Origin: Solirubrobacter ginsenosidimutans | Lineage (GTDB): Bacteria > Actinomycetota > Thermoleophilia > Solirubrobacterales > Solirubrobacteraceae | Assembly (NCBI RefSeq): GCF_027587205.1 | Contig: NZ_JAPDOD010000015.1 | Span: 1 to 64,000 of the forward strand | DNA length: 64,000 bases | Direction: 5' to 3' | In this document: one piece after another, positions 9,559 to 18,457 of the stretch | How the letters are laid out: each line of letters starts with the position of its first letter | How positions within the stretch are numbered: the stretch's first letter is position 1 | Notes under the pieces: model-generated | What the model was told of the DNA's origin: nothing | The model's database searches: none | Seen by the model: only the letters and a program-made list of their open reading frames with translations | Program-made: the position numbers and the translations under genes

Positions 9559-10145
9559 GGCCGTGCCGAGCCGGTGTCGAAGCGGATGCCGGCGATCATC
9601 TCGGCGACGTCGCGCGTGTGGCGCGTAACCGCGCCGACGGGGCCTTCGGCGATCGCGGTCACACCCGTGCCCTCGTGGGCGATGGCAAACAGCGCGCCGC
9701 TGAAATCACCGCCGTGGATCTCGGTCGCCGAACCGGGGAAACCTTGCCCGGACTGGAACGCCCGCGCATCGCCACGGGTCGTCCAGTCGTCGTCGTGACT
9801 CGTGACCTGCGCCAAGAGCTGTTCGGAGCTGCCGTCGAAGCGACCGCTCTGCACGGTGAAGCTGACGCCGTCGGCAAAGAGCTTCACGGACTGCGCGTCC
9901 GGGAACGGCGGCTCGTCATAGACCCACCCCTGCGCGGGCGAGAACGTCACGCCCCGGCTGAGCGACACCGTCGTCCCCGCAGGGATCTCGTCCTTGGAGA
10001 TCGACTCGTCGATCGCCGGCATGACGACCGCCCACAACAGCGCCACCCCGACGACCGCGAGCAGCGCCGGCAGATACCGCCGGTCGAACACGCCCCACAC
10101 GCGGTGCTCCACCGGCACGCGCTGCTGCAAGTCCCACGCTCCCAC
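9555..10145 (-). CDS. Hypothetical single-pass membrane protein, partner of PrsW-like protease
   Basis: A 196-residue protein. The short cytoplasmic N-terminus is followed by one membrane segment (YLPALLAVVGVALLWAVVM, about 24-42) and a ~150-residue extracytoplasmic domain (starting IDESISKDEIPAG) with a mixed alpha/beta pattern. No family was recognised. It overlaps the PrsW-like gene by 4 bp. The topology would suit a PrsW substrate or cofactor, but that is inference. The GTG start at 10145 has no clear Shine-Dalgarno. Confidence 0.7.
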   Translation of the reverse strand: MGAWDLQQRVPVEHRVWGVFDRRYLPALLAVVGVALLWAVVMPAIDESISKDEIPAGTTVSLSRGVTFSPAQGWVYDEPPFPDAQSVKLFADGVSFTVQSGRFDGSSEQLLAQVTSHDDDWTTRGDARAFQSGQGFPGSATEIHGGDFSGALFAIAHEGTGVTAIAEGPVGAVTRHTRDVAEMIAGIRFDTGSARP

Positions 10146-10223
10146 CGCACACCCCTACGTCCGCCGCCTCGGCAAAGGTACCGCCGCCGATTCCTTTGAG
10201 CGATCAGCGCGGTCTACATCGCC

Positions 10224-11216
10224 ATGAGCCTTCCTTTGACCATGCGCGCCCTGCAGCAGACCTCGTTGAAGGGTCCGCAGGACGTACGTCTGATCACCGA
10301 CGCACCGGTTCCGAGCCCTGGCGAGGACGAGGTCCTGATCCGGGTCACCGCCGCCGGCGTCAACTTCGCGGACATCTCGAAGTCCTATGGCGCGTTCCTG
10401 GGCGGCCCGCAGCCGCCGTACCTGGCGGGGTTCGAGGCCGCCGGCGAGGTCGTGGCGGCGGGTGAGGCGGTGACCGGCCCGCCACCCGGGACGCGCGTCA
10501 TCGGCGTCGGGGACGGGGCGTTCGCCGAGTACATGGTCCTGCCCGCGGCGGCGGCGATGCCGGTGCCGCCCGGCTGGACGGCCGAGCAGGCGCTGGGTCT
10601 GGTCGTGAACTGGCCCACCGCGCTGGCCGCGCTCAAGCCCCTGGGCCGGATCGCCGCCGGGGAGACCGTGCTGGTTCACGCGGCGGCGGGCGCGACCGGC
10701 CAGGCCGCGGTGACCGTGGCCAAGCACTTCGGCGCGACGGTCATCGCCACCGCGTCGCCGGGCAAGCACGCGACGGTGCTGGCACTGGGCGCCGACCACG
10801 TCCTGGACTCCGTCGACGGCGACCTCGCCGCCGAGGTGCTGCGGCTGACGGGCGGCGCGGGTGCCGATCTGGTGCTCGAGTCGGCGGGCGGCGCCACGTT
10901 CCACGCCAGCCTCGCCGCGGCCAAGCGGGTCACCGGCCGGGTCGTCGTCTACGGCGTGGCCGGCGGCGAAGCCGCGATCACCAACTGGGAGCTGGTGTAC
11001 AAGCACCAGGTCCAGATCATCGGGTTCAACCTCGGCGTGCTGATCGGCGCCGCACCCCAGATCTTCGGCGAGCTCATGGGCGAGCTGTCCGGCCTCATCG
11101 CCGCCGGCGTCCTCACCCCCGCTCGCCCCACGGCCTACGACTTGACGGACGGCCCGCGAGCCCTCGGGGAACTCCAAGCCCGCGCCACGATCGGCAAGCT
11201 GGCCCTGCTTCCCTAA
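10224..11216 (+). CDS. NADPH:quinone oxidoreductase (zeta-crystallin-like MDR)
   Basis: A 330-residue medium-chain dehydrogenase/reductase without zinc ligands, so of the quinone-reductase branch. The N-terminal GroES-like domain contains VTAAGVNFADISKSYG. The Rossmann domain has the nucleotide motif HAAAGATGQAAVTVAKHFGA (about 151-170). It should reduce quinones or activated alkenes with NADPH. The ECF sigma factor gene starts 7 bp after its stop, so the two are probably co-transcribed. Confidence 0.85.
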   Translation: MSLPLTMRALQQTSLKGPQDVRLITDAPVPSPGEDEVLIRVTAAGVNFADISKSYGAFLGGPQPPYLAGFEAAGEVVAAGEAVTGPPPGTRVIGVGDGAFAEYMVLPAAAAMPVPPGWTAEQALGLVVNWPTALAALKPLGRIAAGETVLVHAAAGATGQAAVTVAKHFGATVIATASPGKHATVLALGADHVLDSVDGDLAAEVLRLTGGAGADLVLESAGGATFHASLAAAKRVTGRVVVYGVAGGEAAITNWELVYKHQVQIIGFNLGVLIGAAPQIFGELMGELSGLIAAGVLTPARPTAYDLTDGPRALGELQARATIGKLALLP

Positions 11217-11223
11217 GCACCCG

Positions 11224-12192
11224 ATGGACGATCGGTTCACCGCCGAGACCGAGCGGTTCCGCCGGGAGCTGCTGGCGCACTGCTACCGGATGGTCGGCTC
11301 GGCGCACGACGCCGAGGACCACGTGCAGGAGACGTACCTCCGGGCATGGCGCTCCTACGGCGGCTTCGAGGGCCGTGCGTCGCTTCGCTCCTGGCTCTAC
11401 ACGATCGCCACCAACGTCTGCCTGACCGCGTTGGCGCCGCGCCGGATCCGGGTGCTGCCTTCCGGCCTGACCGGTCCTCAGGACGCGCCCGATCGTCCGC
11501 CGATGCAGGTCGCGCCGGGCGAGGTCTCCTGGCTGGAACCGTTCCCGGACCCGTGGACCGCCGCCGGCGGCGACGATCCGGCCGAGACGGTTGTCGCGCG
11601 CGAATCGCTCCGGCTGGCGCTGATCGCGAGCCTGCAGCACCTGCCCGCCCGCCAGCGCGCGATCCTGATCCTGCGCGAGGTGCTGGCGTTCTCCGCGGCC
11701 GAGACCGCGGACATCCTCGGCACCACGACGGTGGCGGTCAAGAGCGGCCTGCAGCGCGCCCGGGCACGGCTGGGCGAGCTGGAGGCGGCGCCCGAGGAGC
11801 TGCTCGAACCGACCGACCAGCGAGCGCGGGCGCTGCTCGACGGCTACATCGCGGCCTTCGAGCGCTCCGACGCGGGCCTGCTGGAACAGGTGTTGCGCTC
11901 GGACGCCCTGCTGGAGGCGACGCCGTTCCGCGACTGGCAGGCGGGCCGGGCGAACTGCATCCGCATGCTCGGCGCGTACGTGATGGGCGCGCCGGGCGAC
12001 TGGCGGATGCTCGCGACCACCGCCAACGGCCAGCCCGCCGCCGTCGTGTACCACCGCGACGCGGACGGCACGCTGCAGGCCAACGGCATCGTGGTGCTCG
12101 CCCCAACGGCCACCGGCGTGTCGCGCGTGACCGCGTTTCACGCCGATCCGTCGCTGGTCACGATGTTCGGCTTCCCCGACGCTCTTTCCTAG
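11224..12192 (+). CDS. ECF RNA polymerase sigma factor with C-terminal SnoaL-like domain
   Basis: A 322-residue protein. Sigma region 2 is at about 12-75 (CYRMVGSAHDAEDHVQETYLRAW). Region 4 is at about 140-195 (LPARQRAILILREVLAFSAAE ... TTTVAVKSGLQRARARL). A ~115-residue SnoaL/NTF2-like domain (from about 205) closes the protein. This is the SigJ/ECF41-like layout in which the C-terminal domain regulates sigma activity. No anti-sigma gene is adjacent, as expected for the fused type. It probably shares a transcript with the quinone oxidoreductase, which could be a target or reporter of the same stress. Confidence 0.88.
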   Translation: MDDRFTAETERFRRELLAHCYRMVGSAHDAEDHVQETYLRAWRSYGGFEGRASLRSWLYTIATNVCLTALAPRRIRVLPSGLTGPQDAPDRPPMQVAPGEVSWLEPFPDPWTAAGGDDPAETVVARESLRLALIASLQHLPARQRAILILREVLAFSAAETADILGTTTVAVKSGLQRARARLGELEAAPEELLEPTDQRARALLDGYIAAFERSDAGLLEQVLRSDALLEATPFRDWQAGRANCIRMLGAYVMGAPGDWRMLATTANGQPAAVVYHRDADGTLQANGIVVLAPTATGVSRVTAFHADPSLVTMFGFPDALS

Positions 12193-12204
12193 CGTCGCCT
12201 GGGG

Positions 12205-13998
12205 TCAGCCGGCGCGCCTGCGTTTCGCGCGATAGAGCGCGCCGTCGGCGCGTGAGATCAGCGCTTCGAGGTCGTCGTCGTCGTTGAGCTCCGCAAGCCC
12301 GGCGCTGATCGATGCACCGTGGCGGAGCCCGTCGAGGGCGTGTTGGATCGCGGTGATGCGTGTGGTCGCGACGTCGAGCGTGGCGTCGGAAAGGGCGCAG
12401 ACGAACTCGTCGCCGCCCCAGCGGACCACGACGTCGTAAGCGCGCATGATCGAAGTCGTGGCCGTGGCGACATCGCGCACGAGCGCGTCGCCGGCGGCGT
12501 GTCCGTCGACGTCGTTGACGTGTTTGAGGGCGTCAATGTCGATCACGGCCAGGATCAGGGGCCGCTGTGAGCGGCGCGAACGCGCGATCTCGCGCGTGAG
12601 GGCCAGCTCTCCTGTGCCGCGCCGGGACACGCCGGTGAGTTCGTCCAGGCCGGCATGGCGGCGGTCCTCGGCGGCTTGCCGGCGATCTGTGGCGGCCGCG
12701 ACGCGGTCTGCGGCCGCCATGGCCCGCTCGTGCACGGAGCGCTCGTGCAGCGCGACGTCGACGGCCCCGCGATCACGTTCGGCGGCCGTCTTGTCGCGGG
12801 CCGCCGCGGTGAGATCGCGGGCCTGGGCCACGTGATCGCGCTGGTCTGCGGCGACCAGCCGATGCTCGGTCTCTCGCGATCGCATCGCGGCCGTGGAGCC
12901 GCGGTCCAGCGCGGCCGCGTCGCGCGCGAAGCGCGTGGCCTGATGCGTCCGAGCGGGCGGCGGGGCGGCCGCGGGCTGGTCGTCGTCAGCGGCGGGCTGA
13001 TCGCGATCAGGCTGCCGCGGGTCGGCGTCGAAGTCGCGTTCGACGATCGCGAGGAAGGCGTCCAGAACGGCTGGGTCAAAGGCGGTGCCGCGGCCTGCGA
13101 TGAGGTAGCGGATGACTTCAGCGTGCGGGAGCCGCGGACGGTAGACGCGGTCGCGGGTGAGCGCGTCGTAGACGTCGGCGACAGACGCGATGCGGCCGTC
13201 AAGCGGGATCTCCTCGCCGGCGAGGCCCCGTGGGTATCCCGCGCCGTCGTAGCGTTCATGGTGCGTCCACGCGATCTGGGCTGCGATCTGGAGCAGCTCT
13301 GACCGTGAGCCGGCCAAGATGCGGTAGCCGATCTCGGCGTGTAGCTGCATGGCGCTGCGCTCGGCACCGGTGAGCGGACCGGGTTTGAGCAGGATCTCGT
13401 CAGAGACGCCCACTTTGCCGACGTCATGCATCGGACTGGCCGTGCGCAGCAGGTCGCAGTGCTCGCGTGGAAGCCCGAGTTCTCGTGCGATCTGCCAGCA
13501 GTGCTCGCTCATGCGGGCGATGTGTGCGGCGGTGTCGACGTCACGCGCCTCGACGGCGACGCACAGTCGCCGGATCGTGTCCTCGCCCATGCCGCTCGGG
13601 TCGTCGGTCGCGGCGCGGCGATGCCGGAGCGCGCCGAGGACGGCGATCAGGACGTCGTTGATGCTGAACGGCTTGACGACGTAGCCGTAGGCGCCGATGC
13701 GCAACGCGCGGTCGGCGAGCGCGATGTCGTCGAGGCCGCTGACCATCAGCGCGGCCATGCGCTCGTGGCGCCGAACGGCGTCTTCGACGAGGTCCAGGCC
13801 AGATTCACCCGGCATCGCGACATCGCACACGATCAGGTCATAGGGCGCGCGCTGCAGCGCCTCGCGGGCGCTCGCGGCGTCTTCGGCGAGCGTGCAGCGA
13901 TAGCCCTCGCGCCCGAGGATATGTCCGAGCAGCGCCCGCAGCCCCTCGTCGTCGTCGACGACCAGGATCCGCTCCCGGATCGGGCCGACGTCAGGCAT
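12205..13998 (-). CDS. Response regulator with HD-GYP and GGDEF domains (c-di-GMP signalling)
   Basis: A 597-residue three-domain protein. The receiver domain (1-~125) has phospho-acceptor D59 and K109. The HD-GYP phosphodiesterase (about 140-330) has H191-D192 and HHERYDGAGYP (245-255). An alanine/arginine-rich coiled linker (about 345-440) leads to the C-terminal diguanylate cyclase, with GGDEF at 528-532 and an intact RxxD inhibitory site five residues before it. Both catalytic motifs look complete, so one phosphorylation-controlled protein could make and degrade c-di-GMP. I chose the ATG at 13998, which begins the receiver fold; an upstream in-frame start would add 52 unrelated residues. 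It is divergent from the kaiC operon. Confidence 0.88.
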   Translation of the reverse strand: MPDVGPIRERILVVDDDEGLRALLGHILGREGYRCTLAEDAASAREALQRAPYDLIVCDVAMPGESGLDLVEDAVRRHERMAALMVSGLDDIALADRALRIGAYGYVVKPFSINDVLIAVLGALRHRRAATDDPSGMGEDTIRRLCVAVEARDVDTAAHIARMSEHCWQIARELGLPREHCDLLRTASPMHDVGKVGVSDEILLKPGPLTGAERSAMQLHAEIGYRILAGSRSELLQIAAQIAWTHHERYDGAGYPRGLAGEEIPLDGRIASVADVYDALTRDRVYRPRLPHAEVIRYLIAGRGTAFDPAVLDAFLAIVERDFDADPRQPDRDQPAADDDQPAAAPPPARTHQATRFARDAAALDRGSTAAMRSRETEHRLVAADQRDHVAQARDLTAAARDKTAAERDRGAVDVALHERSVHERAMAAADRVAAATDRRQAAEDRRHAGLDELTGVSRRGTGELALTREIARSRRSQRPLILAVIDIDALKHVNDVDGHAAGDALVRDVATATTSIMRAYDVVVRWGGDEFVCALSDATLDVATTRITAIQHALDGLRHGASISAGLAELNDDDDLEALISRADGALYRAKRRRAG

Positions 13999-14107
13999 GA
14001 GCGGCCACGAAGACGATGCCGTCCGCGGCGAGCCCCGGACACTGCTCATAACGCTCCGCAGGCGCGACCTGTACGCCGACAGGCGCACCAGGCGGGCGCA
14101 TCTACCC

Positions 14108-14136
14108 AACATAGCCCGCCATGCGTCACTAATCAA
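14108..14136 (-). promoter_or_regulatory. Sigma-70-type promoter for the REC-HD-GYP-GGDEF gene
   Basis: On the minus strand, TTGATT (14136-14131), a 17-bp spacer and TATGTT (14113-14108): near-consensus boxes at ideal spacing. This predicts a leader of about 100 nt before the ATG at 13998. Confidence 0.5.
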
Positions 14137-14191
14137 TAGACCCTGCAAGGACAAAGCTCGCGAGCCCCTCGGCGCGCTTTCTGGTGCGTCG

Positions 14192-14197
14192 TATAGT
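14192..14197 (+). promoter_or_regulatory. Possible -10 of the kaiC operon
   Basis: TATAGT in the plus direction, 122 nt before the kaiC ATG. No good -35 stands 16-18 bp upstream, so the promoter may need an activator or alternative sigma factor, or lie elsewhere. Confidence 0.3.
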
Positions 14198-14319
14198 AAG
14201 GATTTCCACGCCGATCAAGGCCGTGGTTGCGAGTCGAGAGACGCTTGGTTTGAGCGCGTGGACGACACAGTCGTTGCCCGCGTTAACCGGCTCGACGCCT
14301 CCCGAGGAAGGAGCACGCG

Positions 14320-16095
14320 ATGCTCGCCGAGGCGATCAAGGCCGGGATGGCCACAGGGCCGGACGGTCGATTGGGAGTGCTTCCGAAGACGCCTACGGGC
14401 ATCAGCGGCTTGGACGAGGTGACGGGCGGCGGGCTGCCGCGGGGGCGTCCGACGCTGGTCTGCGGCCCTGCGGGGTGTGGCAAGACGCTGCTGGCGATGG
14501 AGTTCCTGGTGCGCGGGATCACGGAGTTCGACGAGCCGGGGGTGTTCGTCGCGTTCGAGGAGACGGCCGAAGATCTGATCGCCAACGTGGCGTCGATGGG
14601 TTTTGACCTCGCGAAATTCGAGGCCGACGGCCGGATGGTGATCGACCACGTCGCGATCGCCGGTGGAGAGATCGAGGATGCGGGGGAGTGGGACCTGGAG
14701 GGGCTGTTCGTGCGCCTCGGGGCGGCGATCGATGCGGTCGGTGCCAAGCGGGTGGTGATCGACACGATCGAGACGATGTTCGGCGCGTTCTCGAACACGG
14801 CCGTGCTTCGCTCCGAGTTGCGCCGGCTGTTCGGTTGGCTCAAGGACCGCGGCGTGACGGCGGTGATCACCGCCGAGCGCGGCGACGGGACGCTGACGCG
14901 CTACGGCATCGAGGAGTACGTCTCAGACTGCGTGATCGTGCTCGATCACCGCGTGTCCGAGCAGGCCTCGACGCGGCGGCTGCGCATCCTGAAGTACCGC
15001 GGCTCGCTGCATGGGACCAACGAGTACCCGTTCCTGATCGGTGAGTCGGGCATGTCGGTCCTGCCGATCACCGCGCACGGCTTGCAACACGGCGTCTGTA
15101 CCGAGCGGGTGTCGACCGGCGTGCCGCGGCTTGACGCGATGCTCGGCGAGGGCGGTTTCTACAAGGGCAGCACGGTGCTCGTCAGCGGTACCGCGGGCAC
15201 CGGCAAGTCGACGCTGGCGGCACAGTTCTGCGACGCCGCGTGCAGCCGTGGCGAGCGGACGATGTATTTCGCGTTCGAGGAGTCAGAGGCGGAGATCATC
15301 CGCAACATGGCCTCGGTCGGGATGGACTTGCGACGCTGGGTGGACGCCGGCCTGCTGCGGTTCCATTGCTTCCGTCCGACGCTCCTCGGCCTCGAGGCGC
15401 ATCTGTTCGCGATGCAGAAGTACGTCCGCGAGTTCGACCCTGCCGTGATCGTCAAGGACCCGATCTCAGACCTCGTGCGTGTAGGGACCGGAGCGGACGT
15501 GTCCTCGATGCTGACGCGTCAGGTCGACTTCTTGAAGTCCAGGGGCGTCACGGCGCTCTTCACCAGCCTCAACCCCGAGGTGGCCACGGCCCAGGCGGAC
15601 CAGCAGATCGCGTCGCTCGTCGACACGTGGCTGCGGGTCAAGACGATGGAGGGCAACGGCGAGCTCAACCGGGTCCTGTACGTGCTCAAGTCGCGCGGGG
15701 TGGCGAACTCCAACCAGATCCGCGAGTTCATGCTCACGAGCCACGGGATCGAGCTCGCCGACGTCTACGTCGGCCCGCAGGGGGTGCTCACCGGCTCAGC
15801 CCGCCAGGCCCAGGAGGCCCAGGAGACCGCGGAGTCAACCGCGCGGTCGGAGGACCTCGAGCAGCGCAAGCTCAACCTCGAACGCCGGCGCAAGTTCGTC
15901 GAAGCGCAGACCGGAATGTTGTGGCGCGAATTCGAGGACGAAGCCGCGGGCGTGGAGCGCCTGATCATCCACGGCTCGACGGGCGCTGACGATCGCGCCG
16001 GCCAGCGCGCCGCGCAGGGCCGGCTCCGTCGCGCCGACGCTGCCCTGCCGGGGCTCTTCGACCGCCCGAGCGACATCGTCGCCGGTGTGTCATGA
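14320..16095 (+). CDS. kaiC: KaiC-like double-domain ATPase/kinase
   Basis: A 591-residue RecA-like protein with two KaiC domains. CI has P-loop GPAGCGKT (49-56) and catalytic E80-E81; CII has P-loop GTAGTGKS (290-297) and E320-E321. In cyanobacterial KaiC the CII sites S431/T432 carry the circadian phosphorylation; here the matching IxxLVDT segment has A431 and S432, so only one acceptor remains. A ~70-residue charged helical tail (from about 505) extends the protein. A strong GAGGAAGGAG Shine-Dalgarno precedes the ATG. It overlaps the first kaiB gene by ATGA. It could time or gate output through the hybrid kinase; autonomous circadian rhythm is not implied. Confidence 0.9.
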   Translation: MLAEAIKAGMATGPDGRLGVLPKTPTGISGLDEVTGGGLPRGRPTLVCGPAGCGKTLLAMEFLVRGITEFDEPGVFVAFEETAEDLIANVASMGFDLAKFEADGRMVIDHVAIAGGEIEDAGEWDLEGLFVRLGAAIDAVGAKRVVIDTIETMFGAFSNTAVLRSELRRLFGWLKDRGVTAVITAERGDGTLTRYGIEEYVSDCVIVLDHRVSEQASTRRLRILKYRGSLHGTNEYPFLIGESGMSVLPITAHGLQHGVCTERVSTGVPRLDAMLGEGGFYKGSTVLVSGTAGTGKSTLAAQFCDAACSRGERTMYFAFEESEAEIIRNMASVGMDLRRWVDAGLLRFHCFRPTLLGLEAHLFAMQKYVREFDPAVIVKDPISDLVRVGTGADVSSMLTRQVDFLKSRGVTALFTSLNPEVATAQADQQIASLVDTWLRVKTMEGNGELNRVLYVLKSRGVANSNQIREFMLTSHGIELADVYVGPQGVLTGSARQAQEAQETAESTARSEDLEQRKLNLERRRKFVEAQTGMLWREFEDEAAGVERLIIHGSTGADDRAGQRAAQGRLRRADAALPGLFDRPSDIVAGVS

Positions 16096-16415
16096 GCGAG
16101 ATCGATTCCGAGCTCGGCGTCATCGCGGACCGCGAGCTCTGGTGCCTGCGCTTGTATGTCGCCGGTCAGTCACCCAAGTCGCTGCGGGCGTTCGCGAACC
16201 TCAAGACGCTCTGCGAAGAGCATCTGCCCGGGTGCCATGAGATCGAGATCATCGACCTGATCGAGCAGCCGGCGCTGGCGCGCATCGACGACATCGTCGC
16301 GATCCCGACGCTCGTCCGCCGCCTCCCGATACCGCTACGCAGGATCATCGGCGACCTCTCAAACACAGAACGCGTCCTGATCGGACTCCACCTGCGGCCC
16401 GAGGCGCCGCTATGA
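16092..16415 (+). CDS. kaiB: KaiB protein, canonical type
   Basis: A 107-residue thioredoxin-like KaiB. The core keeps family landmarks: [46 protein letters not shown] and [11 protein letters not shown]. KaiB binds the CI ring of KaiC after a fold switch and, in cyanobacteria, displaces output kinases. Start and stop overlap both neighbours by 4 bp (ATGA), so stoichiometry with KaiC and the second KaiB is probably set by translational coupling. Confidence 0.92.
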   Translation: MSEIDSELGVIADRELWCLRLYVAGQSPKSLRAFANLKTLCEEHLPGCHEIEIIDLIEQPALARIDDIVAIPTLVRRLPIPLRRIIGDLSNTERVLIGLHLRPEAPL

Positions 16416-16714
16416 CCGCACCCCAACCGCCGTGCGGCGCCTTGACCCTCTACGTCAGCGGCGCTTCAAAGCTCTCGGCGCGCGCGATCGCCGACGCCAC
16501 CGAATTGTGTGACGTCCTCCTGCGCGGCCGCTATGACCTGGCGATCATCGACGTGCACGAGAACCCCGCAGCCGTCGTGAGCAGCCAGGTGATCGCGGCG
16601 CCCACGCTGATCAGGAACCTGCCGCTGCCAGAGCTGAGGCTCGTCGGCGACCTCTCAGACACCGAGAAGGTCCTCGAGGCGCTCGAGCTTCCGACTGCAA
16701 CGACCGTCGGCTAG
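16412..16714 (+). CDS. KaiB-like protein, divergent second copy
   Basis: A 100-residue KaiB-fold protein ([55 protein letters not shown]). Compared with its neighbour, the RRIIGD segment reads LRLVGD and the central helix differs strongly. It is therefore an old paralogue rather than a recent duplicate. It resembles the KaiB-like domains that serve as adaptors, such as the N-terminus of SasA, here as a stand-alone protein immediately before a histidine kinase. It overlaps the first kaiB by ATGA. Role inferred: alternative KaiC partner, or link to the kinase. Confidence 0.85.
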   Translation: MTAPQPPCGALTLYVSGASKLSARAIADATELCDVLLRGRYDLAIIDVHENPAAVVSSQVIAAPTLIRNLPLPELRLVGDLSDTEKVLEALELPTATTVG

Positions 16715-16721
16715 GCGCCCC

Positions 16722-18440
16722 TTGCCCACTTCGCAGACAACACGCTCCGGCGCCGCGGGTCGGATGACGGCGGCCGAAGACGCGCTGCGCGCGATCGGCG
16801 CCGGCGAGGTCGACGCCTTCGTCGTCTCCGATGGCGGGTCGGACCCGCGCGTGTTCACGCTGTCGACCGCCGACCGGCCGTACCGGATCTTCGTCGAGAA
16901 CATGCGCGACGGAGCCGCGACGCTCTCCTCGGGCGGCCTGATCCTGTACGCCAACCACCGCTTGGCCCAGCTGCTGTCATGCCCGCGCGAGGTGATCGTG
17001 GGATCCTCGCTCGCGCGATTCCTCGCCGGCGGCCTCCCGATCGCGCCGAAACAGCTCAAAGGTCCCGACGGGCTCGGCGCCACGCTCGAGCTCGATCTCC
17101 TCGACGACAACGGTGTCGCCGTATCCGTCCTGGTGGGCGCCTCGCCGCTCGACGTCGACGGCGACCAGCTCACCTGCCTGACCTTCACCGACCTGCGCGC
17201 CCAGAAGGCCCAGGAGCAGGAGATCGCGCGGCTCAGCCACGCGCAGGCCAAGCAGATCGCCGACGTTCGGCAGGAGTTCGCGCTCGACCTCGCGGAGTCC
17301 CAGAAGCTCGAAGCGCTGGGCGTGCTCGCGGGCGGCATCGCGCACGACTTCAACAACCTGCTGACCGTGATCCTCGGAAACGCCGGCGTGGCACTCAGCA
17401 CCCTGGCCCCCGAGGCGCGCGAGCGTGGGCCGCTGGCGCAGGTCGAGCTCGCCGCGACCCGATGCGCCGAGCTGGCGCGGCAAATGCTGGCCTACTCGGG
17501 CAAGGGCAAATTCGTCGTCGAGATCCTCAACCTCGGCGAAATCTTGAGCGGCCAGGCCGAGCTCATCGAGGCCGCGGTCTCGAAGACGGCCGTCGTGGCG
17601 ATCGAAGTCGCCCACGACACACCGATGGTCGAAGCCGACGCGACCCAGTTGCGCCAGGTGGTCCTGAATCTGATCACCAACGCCTCGGAGGCCATCGGGG
17701 ACGCGACCGGGACCATCAGTGTCCGCTGCGGCCCGATCGACGCCGACCGGGCGTTTCTTTCCGACTACGACTTCGCCGGGCAACTTCCCGCCGGGAAATA
17801 CGCGTTCTTCGAGGTCGCCGACACCGGCGCGGGAATGGACACCGAAACCAAGGAGAAGATCTTCGACCCGTTCTTCACCACGAAGTTCACGGGGCGAGGA
17901 CTCGGCCTCGCCGCGGTCCAGGGGATCGTTCGCGGGCACGGCGGCGGGATGAAGGTCCGCTCGGCGCCGGGTCAGGGCACGGCGTTCACGCTCATCATCC
18001 CTGCGTCCAAGAAGTCCGCATCCCCGGCCGCACCCAGCGCCGCGCCCGTGATCGGACATACGATCGGCACCGTCCTCGTCGCCGAGGACAACGACGCGAT
18101 CCGACGCATGACGGTGATGATGCTCGAGTCGATCGGGCTCACCGTCGTGTCCGCGTCCGACGGCGCCGAAGCGCTGCACCTGTTCGAGCAGCGCGCGGAT
18201 GAGTTCGCGTTCGTGCTCCTCGACCTCATGATGCCCGGAATGAGCGGCGAGGAAGTCATAACGGAACTCGGACGCATCGGTACGGCGACCCCGATCGTTC
18301 TGACGAGTGGGTACGACGCGCAGGAACTCAGCCAGCGCTTCGTGGGGCGCGGCGTCGCGGCCTTCCTCCAGAAGCCATATCAGTTGAGCCAGCTGCGAGC
18401 GACCGTGCTCGAAGTACTCACGGCCCAGGTGCCCGGATAG
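16722..18440 (+). CDS. Hybrid sensor histidine kinase (PAS - HisKA - HATPase - receiver)
   Basis: About 572 residues from a TTG start (16722); an in-frame ATG at 16764 is an equally possible start. A PAS-like domain (about 30-165) is followed by a short coiled helix. The dimerisation/phospho-acceptor box has H208 in GGIAHDFNNLL, with the N-box in LRQVVLNLITNASEAI and G-boxes VADTGAGMD and GRGLGLAAV. A C-terminal receiver has D501 in LLDLMMPG. No membrane segment is present, so it is cytosolic. It lies 7 bp after the second kaiB and is very likely the output kinase of the KaiBC module. The divergent REC-HD-GYP-GGDEF protein is an obvious candidate phospho-partner (inference). Confidence 0.88.
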   Translation: MPTSQTTRSGAAGRMTAAEDALRAIGAGEVDAFVVSDGGSDPRVFTLSTADRPYRIFVENMRDGAATLSSGGLILYANHRLAQLLSCPREVIVGSSLARFLAGGLPIAPKQLKGPDGLGATLELDLLDDNGVAVSVLVGASPLDVDGDQLTCLTFTDLRAQKAQEQEIARLSHAQAKQIADVRQEFALDLAESQKLEALGVLAGGIAHDFNNLLTVILGNAGVALSTLAPEARERGPLAQVELAATRCAELARQMLAYSGKGKFVVEILNLGEILSGQAELIEAAVSKTAVVAIEVAHDTPMVEADATQLRQVVLNLITNASEAIGDATGTISVRCGPIDADRAFLSDYDFAGQLPAGKYAFFEVADTGAGMDTETKEKIFDPFFTTKFTGRGLGLAAVQGIVRGHGGGMKVRSAPGQGTAFTLIIPASKKSASPAAPSAAPVIGHTIGTVLVAEDNDAIRRMTVMMLESIGLTVVSASDGAEALHLFEQRADEFAFVLLDLMMPGMSGEEVITELGRIGTATPIVLTSGYDAQELSQRFVGRGVAAFLQKPYQLSQLRATVLEVLTAQVPG

Positions 18441-18445
18441 AGCTG

Positions 18446-18451
18446 TAGCCT
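18446..18451 (+). promoter_or_regulatory. -10 element of thioesterase gene (leaderless)
   Basis: TAGCCT 6 nt before the ATG at 18458, directly after the kinase stop codon; TANNNT form. It suggests that the thioesterase can be expressed separately from the kai operon. Confidence 0.4.
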
Positions 18452-18457
18452 CCCGCC

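Larger units (their letters stand above)
13999..14319. other. Divergent intergenic region between c-di-GMP gene and kaiC operon
   Basis: 321 bp without a convincing gene. It holds a good minus-strand promoter (14108-14136), a weaker plus-strand -10 (14192-14197) and a strong Shine-Dalgarno for kaiC (GAGGAAGGAG, about 14304-14313). The leftward leader is about 100 nt and the rightward one about 115 nt. Confidence 0.6.
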
